This document shows, piece by piece, positions 6,258-10,619 of a stretch of 10,619 bases of DNA. The stretch covers positions 1-10,619 of the forward strand of contig JAACEU010000010.1 in assembly GCA_011682355.1 (NCBI GenBank), given 5' to 3'. The DNA is from Nitrospirota bacterium. Its GTDB lineage: Bacteria; Patescibacteriota; Gracilibacteria; UBA1369; LOWO2-01-FULL-3. Made by a program: the position numbers and the translations under genes. Position 1 is the stretch's first letter. Each line of letters starts with the position of its first letter. The notes under the pieces are model-generated. The model made no database searches. It saw nothing but the letters and a program-made list of their open reading frames with translations, and was not told where the DNA came from.

Positions 6258-6287
6258 ATTCTATAGGGAAGTTGACTTGCAAGTCAA
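6258..6287 (-). promoter_or_regulatory. Promoter of the rpmH-rnpA-yidC-khpB cluster
   Basis: On the minus strand, -35 TTGACT (6287-6282) is followed by TATAGAAT (6265-6258). Read as TATAGA the spacer is 16; read as TAGAAT it is 18. The start would be near 6251, giving a leader of about 20 bases before rpmH. The -35 is one half of a perfect palindrome shared with the divergent promoter. Confidence 0.6.
6272..6287. promoter_or_regulatory. Perfect 16-base palindrome joining two divergent -35 boxes
   Basis: TTGACTTGCAAGTCAA is its own reverse complement. Each half contains a TTGACT -35 box, one for each direction. It may simply be two back-to-back -35 elements, or also an operator for a dimeric regulator controlling both units. 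Confidence 0.6.
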
Positions 6288-6300
6288 TGCTTACTTTAGT
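6272..6300 (+). promoter_or_regulatory. Divergent promoter for the PP2C-like/propeller gene
   Basis: -35 TTGACT (6272-6277), a 17-base spacer and TTTAGT (6295-6300, four of six). Transcription would begin near 6307, before the ATG at 6333 and after the upstream in-frame TTG at 6306. The -10 is weak, so confidence is moderate. Confidence 0.45.
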
Positions 6301-6332
6301 ATTATTTGCACCAAGTTAAATCAAAAAAAATT

Positions 6333-8336
6333 ATGGCTTTGAAGGCAAGTTACGAATTTTTGTTTGCGGGGAGCGATGATAATAGTTTTTTTGAGAATTA
6401 TTATTATGATCTTTTCCAGGAATATGGTGATAAGAGTGGGCAAATCTTTGTTAATTTAGAGATTCAAAATAATCCTGTTGATGCGGAGGAAATTGGTGCG
6501 GCGATTTTTGAAACGATGCAGAAGGTATTTTATGAAGATGTTGCGATGAATTCTTATGAGCGTTTTGAGATTGCGTTAAAGGCTGTTAATGGTGTTCTTG
6601 GTGAATTTAGAGCTCAAAAAACTTCAGGATATATTGGCAATTTGAATGTTGTTATTGCGGCTGTTGTTGATGGAACTCTTTTGTTGTCACAAAGCGGTGA
6701 TGCAGAGGCGTATCTTGTGCGAAAAAGATATGTAAGCGTTGTGAGTGAGGGGCTGAGTGAAGAAAGTGGTGATGGTGATTTATTTACAAATATTGCCAGT
6801 GGTGAAATAGAGGAAGGGGATTTTGTTCTTTTCTCTTCTACTAGACTTCTGAGATATATTAGCAAGACTGATTTGGCAAAAAGTATAGTAATGATGAGTG
6901 TTGAGGAGACGTTGAATGATATAAAGGATGTTATCTCTACTGAAATGTTGGGGCGGATTGGTCTTATTGGGATAATGTTTGATGAGGCGACTACAGCTGA
7001 AGAAGTTGCGGGTATTGCAGAAAAAAGCCCTGAGACAGAGACACAAGGAGTTTTGAAAACAGATGAAGGAGGTGTTTCAGCGGAAAAGGAGAGTTTGACC
7101 GGGAAATTTTTGACCGCATTGCGAAACAGGAGAAGTAAGAAAACGGAAGTTTATCCAAGGGAGAACAGAGTTTGGATAGGCATCAAGGAGAGAATCGCGA
7201 ATTTTTTTAAAAGTCTTTTTTCCGGAGGATTTGGAAAAAATAAGATTTTTGTTCTACTTATAGTAGTGATTGGAGTTTTGACTATTGGAATTTGGGTCGC
7301 GAAGAGTAATCTGGCGGCCAGAGAAGAGATCAAACAGTTGGACGAAGTGTTGAATGGTGTTCAGGAGAAGCTTGTGGAAGCTGAAACTAAGGGAGAATAT
7401 GACAAGGAGCAAGCAAAAGTGCTTTTGGATGCGGCTTACGAAGATGCGATTACGGTTTTGAATTCCGGATACTATAGAGATAAAGCTATTTTGAAGTTAA
7501 ATAGGATTGATGAGCTTCGAGATGGCCTTGATAATGTGATTAGATTGGATGCGCCGAAAGTTTTGGTTGATCTTACAACCAAAAGATCTGATGTGAATGC
7601 TCTTGGATTTGCTGAAGAGGGAGGTAGAGTATTTGTTTTTGAATATAATGCGCTTTATGAGGTGGTGCTAGATCAAGTTCAGGATCCTTTGACTATTGAT
7701 GATGACGAGGTTGTGATTGATGCAACGGGGTTTGATGATAGAGGATCTGTGGTTTTCTTAACAAAGTCCGGAAATTTGATTGAATATAAAGATGGAACAA
7801 TGTCGTTTATGGATACTGATGATGGTGCATTCCACAAAGCAACAGCAATTGAGGATTGGAGTAATAAAATCTACTTATTGGATTCAACAGATAGTGAAAT
7901 TTGGAAATATACTTATAAAGGTACTCGAGACAAGTTTGGTACGGCTGAAGAGTACCTTGTAGATGGCGATGTAGATCTTTCAGGTGGGCAGGATCTTACA
8001 ATTGACGGAAGTGTGTATGTTTTGAACAATAATGGAGATGTTTATAAATTTTATGCGGGAGAAAAGGCAGAATTCTGGATAAATAACGCTCCTTATAATG
8101 CGTTTAAAAATCCTTCTGTAATTTATACAAACGAGAAATTGGATGAAGTTTATATCTTGGATTCTCAAGATGGTAGAGTGCTTGTGTTTGAGAAGGATGC
8201 TCAAACAGGAAATTTGAATTACACATCTCAGTATTTGCTTGATGGAGTTGGTGAGCTGAGAGATTTGTATGTAGATGCGGATTCTAAGAAACTTTACGTT
8301 TTGACACCAACATTAGTGCTTGAGGTGGACCTGTAG
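6333..8336 (+). CDS. Membrane protein: PP2C-like domain, one helix, extracytoplasmic beta-propeller-like domain
   Basis: The protein has 667 residues and an uncertain function. Residues 1-217 resemble a PP2C/SpoIIE-fold phosphatase: LNVVIAAVVDGTLLLSQSGDAEAYLVR parallels the PP2C strand pair around GDSRAYL, and EIEEGDFVLFSS parallels the D-x-LLLCSDG segment. The usual metal-binding DGhGG and DNxT motifs are not visible, so it may be a binding or pseudoenzyme domain. A variable charged linker (218-300) precedes one membrane helix (304-324, KIFVLLIVVIGVLTIGIWVA). A helical or coiled-coil stretch (330-400) follows, then repeated beta strands from about 410 to 667 (GRVFVFEYNALYEV, NKIYLLDSTDSEIWKY, GSVYVLNNNGDVYKF, EVYILDSQDGRVLVF, KKLYVLTPTLVLEV), which look like propeller blades. 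ATG 6333 was chosen over TTG 6306, which lies at the predicted transcription start. Its end overlaps ackA tail-to-tail by 24 bases. Confidence 0.8.
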   Translation: MALKASYEFLFAGSDDNSFFENYYYDLFQEYGDKSGQIFVNLEIQNNPVDAEEIGAAIFETMQKVFYEDVAMNSYERFEIALKAVNGVLGEFRAQKTSGYIGNLNVVIAAVVDGTLLLSQSGDAEAYLVRKRYVSVVSEGLSEESGDGDLFTNIASGEIEEGDFVLFSSTRLLRYISKTDLAKSIVMMSVEETLNDIKDVISTEMLGRIGLIGIMFDEATTAEEVAGIAEKSPETETQGVLKTDEGGVSAEKESLTGKFLTALRNRRSKKTEVYPRENRVWIGIKERIANFFKSLFSGGFGKNKIFVLLIVVIGVLTIGIWVAKSNLAAREEIKQLDEVLNGVQEKLVEAETKGEYDKEQAKVLLDAAYEDAITVLNSGYYRDKAILKLNRIDELRDGLDNVIRLDAPKVLVDLTTKRSDVNALGFAEEGGRVFVFEYNALYEVVLDQVQDPLTIDDDEVVIDATGFDDRGSVVFLTKSGNLIEYKDGTMSFMDTDDGAFHKATAIEDWSNKIYLLDSTDSEIWKYTYKGTRDKFGTAEEYLVDGDVDLSGGQDLTIDGSVYVLNNNGDVYKFYAGEKAEFWINNAPYNAFKNPSVIYTNEKLDEVYILDSQDGRVLVFEKDAQTGNLNYTSQYLLDGVGELRDLYVDADSKKLYVLTPTLVLEVDL

Positions 8337-9494
8337 AGATTGTGAGGCTATTTCTTTTTCCTCGTTGGTTGGAATCACAAAGACTTTTATTTTGCTTTTA
8401 TTGTCGGAGATTAATTGTTCACAGTTTTCATTCTTTTTTTGGTTGAGTTTTAATCCGGAGTTGCTGAGATAAGAGCATGCTTTTTCTCTTACATAAAAGG
8501 CTTTTTCGGCTAGGCCTCCCGTGAAAATGATGGCGTCGAGTCCATCCATTGCGGCTGTGTATGCTCCCAGATATTTTGCGATTTGGTAAGAGAGAGTTTC
8601 GATTGTTAATATGGCGCGTGGATCTTTTTCTTTGTATTTTGCGTAGATGTCTCGCATGTCCGGGCTGATTTCAGAGAAACCTTTGAGTCCCGATTCATAG
8701 TTTAAGAGTTCGTCTATGGCCGCGGGTTTCATTTTGAGTTCTTTTTGGAGGTGAAGGACGATTGCCGGGTCGATTGAGCCGGATCTGGTGCCCATCATTA
8801 CTCCTTCCAGAGGTGTGAATCCCATACTTGTGTCGACGGATTTTCCGTTTATTGATGAGGTTATTGAGGATCCATTGCCGATGTGGCAGGAGATGATTTT
8901 GAGATTCTTTTTCTTGAGAAGTTTGATTACTGTTTCTATTACGTATTTGTGACTGGTTCCGTGGAATCCGTATCTTCTGATGTTGTGTTTTTTGTAATAT
9001 TTATATGGAAGTCCATAAAGATATGCTTTTTCGGGCATTGTTTGGTGGAATGCCGTGTCGAAAACTGCAATTTGAGATGCGTGTTTTATTAATTTTTTGC
9101 AGGCCTTGATTGCTTGGAGGTTTGCGGGGTTGTGTAGGGGAGCGAGGGATGAAAGTTTGTCGATGGTTTTGATTACTCGAGCATTGATTTTTATTGGTTC
9201 GCTGTACTTTTCTCCACCGTGGACGACTCTATGTCCAACAATTTTAATGTCTTTCAAATTTTCTATTGTTCCCGTGCTTAAGAGAGTTTTTAGTAATAAT
9301 TTTATTCCTTCTTCGTGATTTTTTACTTTTTCTTTGAGACCAATATTTTTATTTTTGGATTTGAAAATCAATTTGCATTGTTTTAATCCAATCCCATCTA
9401 TGTGAAATTTTGCCAATGGTTCAAAATCTTTCTTTTTTTCAAAAAGTTTGGATTTGATAGAAGAAGAACCGGCATTTATTACAAGGATTTTCAT
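8313..9494 (-). CDS. ackA: Acetate kinase
   Basis: The protein has 393 residues, slightly under the usual 400. It transfers phosphate between acetyl phosphate and ADP, making acetate and ATP in the cytoplasm. Known active-site residues can be placed by motif: N7 (INAGSSSIK), R89 (GHRVVHGG), H121, D146 (VFDTAFHQT), H178 (RYGFHGTSH), H204 (CHIGNGSS), R237 (GTRSGSIDP) and E378 (IPTNEEKEIA). The usual FTGGIGENA near the C-terminus is FTGGLAEKA here (324-332), so Gly and Asn of GEN have become Ala and Lys. Its ATG overlaps the TGA of the barrel protein (ATGA, 9491-9494), so both are probably translated from one mRNA with pta. The last 24 bases overlap the convergent membrane-protein gene, with no terminator between them. 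Confidence 0.97.
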   Translation of the reverse strand: MKILVINAGSSSIKSKLFEKKKDFEPLAKFHIDGIGLKQCKLIFKSKNKNIGLKEKVKNHEEGIKLLLKTLLSTGTIENLKDIKIVGHRVVHGGEKYSEPIKINARVIKTIDKLSSLAPLHNPANLQAIKACKKLIKHASQIAVFDTAFHQTMPEKAYLYGLPYKYYKKHNIRRYGFHGTSHKYVIETVIKLLKKKNLKIISCHIGNGSSITSSINGKSVDTSMGFTPLEGVMMGTRSGSIDPAIVLHLQKELKMKPAAIDELLNYESGLKGFSEISPDMRDIYAKYKEKDPRAILTIETLSYQIAKYLGAYTAAMDGLDAIIFTGGLAEKAFYVREKACSYLSNSGLKLNQKKNENCEQLISDNKSKIKVFVIPTNEEKEIASQSLQVHLKH

Positions 9495-9982
9495 GTTATT
9501 TTTTTATAAACCGGTGTTCCCACCTTTGGCTTCATGGCTATTTTAAGCCCAATATCGTCTCCCGCGTATGCAATTGTCACATCTTGTCTGTTTATTTGCA
9601 TTGAAGTTATTTCTTGTTCGAAGAGACCTTCGTTTTTTTCGAAAATTATTATGTCGCCGACTCGTAGAGAGCTTGTTAGTTTAATAATTCCGACATTAAT
9701 TTTGTCAAAAAATCCGTTGCAGTGTCCGCAAGTTTTCATTTCACGGACTCCGGAAGCGGTTGTTCTTTTTGGTTTGAAAATATCAGTGGGATTTTCGAGT
9801 TTACTTTCTTGGATTGCGTCTGTAATTGTCATTTCTTCCACTTCCGTAGGTCTTGCTCGAGTAACCCTTCTTGGCTTTGCTGTAGTCTTTTTTCGGATTC
9901 GAGTAGTCGATTTTCTGGCCTTTGCGGCTAGAGATCTTTTTCTTTGGTATGCGGGAATGTTTAGAGTGTTTACTTTTGTCAT
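9491..9982 (-). CDS. Basic N-terminal tail plus translation-factor-like beta-barrel domain
   Basis: The protein has 163 residues and no named family that I can assign. Residues 13-44 are very basic (Arg, Lys, Thr, Ala), like nucleic-acid-binding tails. A middle part (45-80) is polar. CGHC (85-88) could bind metal. Residues 89-162 resemble the second-domain barrel of EF-Tu/IF2 and the C-terminal barrel of U32 peptidases: VGIIKLTSSLRVGDIIIFE, then ITSMQINRQDVTIAYAGDDIGLK and VGTPVYKKI. No GTPase domain is present. By context it belongs to the acetate unit: it starts 64 bases after pta and overlaps ackA by four. An RNA- or ribosome-associated role is an inference from the basic tail and barrel. 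The ATG at 9982 is preceded by a pyrimidine run, not a Shine-Dalgarno sequence. Confidence 0.75.
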   Translation of the reverse strand: MTKVNTLNIPAYQRKRSLAAKARKSTTRIRKKTTAKPRRVTRARPTEVEEMTITDAIQESKLENPTDIFKPKRTTASGVREMKTCGHCNGFFDKINVGIIKLTSSLRVGDIIIFEKNEGLFEQEITSMQINRQDVTIAYAGDDIGLKIAMKPKVGTPVYKKIT

Positions 9983-10008
9983 AGGGAGGGGGATTTAGGG
10001 ATAAGGAC

Positions 10009-10021
10009 TCGGCTACGCCTC
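10009..10021. repeat. TCGGCTACGCCTC repeat, copy 1
   Basis: Identical to 10043-10055, 34 bases away, in the short gap between pta and the barrel gene. Its core is the complement of GCGTAGC, which also occurs twice in the insert near tRNA-Glu (2540-2546, 2592-2598). Confidence 0.75.
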
Positions 10022-10036
10022 GTTTGTTGGGTAGAG

Positions 10037-10061
10037 AGTTGTTCGGCTACGCCTCACAACT
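10037..10061. repeat. Copy 2 of the repeat held in a hairpin across the pta stop codon
   Basis: TCGGCTACGCCTC (10043-10055) is flanked exactly by AGTTGT (10037-10042) and ACAACT (10056-10061), which pair to form a six-base stem with the repeat as loop. The TAG of pta (10049-10047) lies in the repeat. There is no T-tract after the stem, so it is not a normal terminator. Confidence 0.6.
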
Positions 10062-10619
10062 GGTAAAAGCGGTTACATTTACTATATCATTGTAATTACA
10101 TCCTCGAGATAAGTCATTTACCGGTTTTTTCAGTCCTTGGAGTAGTGGTCCGATTGCTTTGGCTTTTGCGAGTCGTTCTACCAGTTTGTATGCGATGTTT
10201 GCTGATTCCAAATCCGGGAAAATGAGTACGTTTGCGTCACCTTTTATCGTGGATTTTGGACATTTTTTCTTTGCTACTTCCGGAACTAATGCCGCATCGA
10301 CTTGTAATTCGCCGTCTACTCTTAGTTTTGGTCGTTTGTATTTTATCATATTTAGCGCTTCTCGTATTTTGTCTAGTCTTGGATGCTTTGCAGAGCCTTT
10401 TGTTGAAAATGAGAGGAGGGCTAGTTTTGGCTTAATACCGAACTTTTTGGCTGTTTCAGCTGTGTCGATTGCGATGTCAGTTAGTGTATGCGCGTCTGGT
10501 TCCACTGTGATTGCCGCATCTGCGAATAGAAGCAGTCTTTTTTCTAAGACCATGAAGAAAACTCCGGAAACTTTGTGAAATTTTTCTTCTGTTTTTATAA
10601 TTTGGAGTGCCGGTCTTAT
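10047..10619 (-). CDS. pta: Phosphate acetyltransferase, C-terminal part (5' end off window)
   Basis: The frame is open to the right edge, so the gene starts outside; the ATG at 10553 is internal. About 190 C-terminal residues are visible, from IRPALQIIKT. They belong to the PTA_PTB catalytic domain: VSGVFFM, FADAAITVEPDAHTLTDIA, ALLSFSTKGSA, DGELQVDAAL, ANVLIFPDLESANIAYKL, GPLLQGLKKPVNDLSRG and DIVNVTA. The enzyme converts acetyl-CoA and phosphate to acetyl phosphate, the substrate of AckA encoded two genes downstream. Whether an extra N-terminal regulatory domain exists cannot be seen. The final residues (TSCEA) and the TAG stop differ from the usual ending and fall on an intergenic repeat and its hairpin arm. 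Confidence 0.96.
   Translation of the reverse strand: MRPALQIIKTEEKFHKVSGVFFMVLEKRLLLFADAAITVEPDAHTLTDIAIDTAETAKKFGIKPKLALLSFSTKGSAKHPRLDKIREALNMIKYKRPKLRVDGELQVDAALVPEVAKKKCPKSTIKGDANVLIFPDLESANIAYKLVERLAKAKAIGPLLQGLKKPVNDLSRGCNYNDIVNVTAFTSCEA

Noticed and set aside
6306..6332. TTG start for the PP2C-like/propeller gene
   Set aside because: It sits at the predicted transcription start and adds nine residues with no recognisable feature.
6230..6332. Replication origin next to rpmH
   Set aside because: rpmH-rnpA often lies near oriC, but there is no dnaA, no DnaA-box cluster such as TTATCCACA and no AT-rich unwinding region beyond background.
9534..9998. Long open frame on the plus strand
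   Set aside because: It lies opposite the barrel protein gene, which has family-like motifs and operon context; the plus-strand product has none.
10159..10578. Open frame on the plus strand
   Set aside because: It is antisense to pta, whose sequence is unmistakable.
1..10619. Recoded TGA, as in Gracilibacteria or Absconditabacteria
   Set aside because: TGA ends yidC, the SLH-RlpA gene and the barrel gene at expected places, and no gene needs TGA read as Gly.
1..10619. CRISPR array, insertion sequence, prophage or defence system
   Set aside because: No regular spaced repeats, transposase, integrase, phage or nuclease-type genes are visible on either strand.

Overview
The window looks like a piece of a small, gene-dense, AT-rich bacterial chromosome, most likely from a Patescibacteria (CPR) lineage such as Peregrinibacteria. 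That placement is an inference. It rests on a short, divergent L34 protein and a KhpB/Jag without its usual N-terminal domain. It also rests on three S-layer-homology repeats fused to an RlpA domain, large uncharacterised membrane proteins, and simple acetate-producing metabolism. TGA is a genuine stop codon in at least three genes, so the TGA=Gly code of Gracilibacteria/Absconditabacteria (code 25) does not apply. None of the ten translation starts visible here has a Shine-Dalgarno-like sequence.

Layout. (1) Positions 1-2244, plus strand: a VanW-domain protein, cut by the left edge, then an exported L,D-transpeptidase-like protein with its own promoter. Both are cell-wall related. (2) Positions 2245-2640: about 400 bases without a protein gene. 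This holds a foldable segment that may be a noncoding RNA, a minus-strand intrinsic terminator, and a short repeat-rich insert bracketed by a 17-base direct repeat touching the 3' end of tRNA-Glu(UUC). (3) Positions 2640-6287, minus strand: the conserved cluster rpmH-rnpA-yidC-khpB, continuing into an SLH-RlpA fusion and a small FtsL/DivIC-like membrane protein, then the tRNA. (4) Positions 6272-8336, plus strand: a divergent gene for a PP2C-like domain, one membrane helix and a probable beta-propeller. It shares a perfect 16-base palindrome with the rpmH promoter. (5) Positions 8313-10619, minus strand: pta (cut by the right edge), a small basic protein with a translation-factor-like barrel, and ackA.

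How the genes fit together. The rpmH cluster supplies a ribosomal protein, tRNA processing, membrane-protein insertion and an RNA-binding regulator, and is here coupled to envelope and division proteins. VanW, the L,D-transpeptidase and RlpA all act on or near peptidoglycan. Pta and AckA turn acetyl-CoA into acetate and ATP, which suits a fermentative cell.

The least ordinary parts are the tRNA-adjacent repeat insert with the foldable segment beside it, the SYGC active site of the L,D-transpeptidase, the small domain inserted in YidC, the PP2C-like/propeller protein, the barrel protein between pta and ackA, and a GCGTAGC-core repeat that supplies the stop codon of pta. No mobile-element gene, CRISPR array or recognisable defence system was found.
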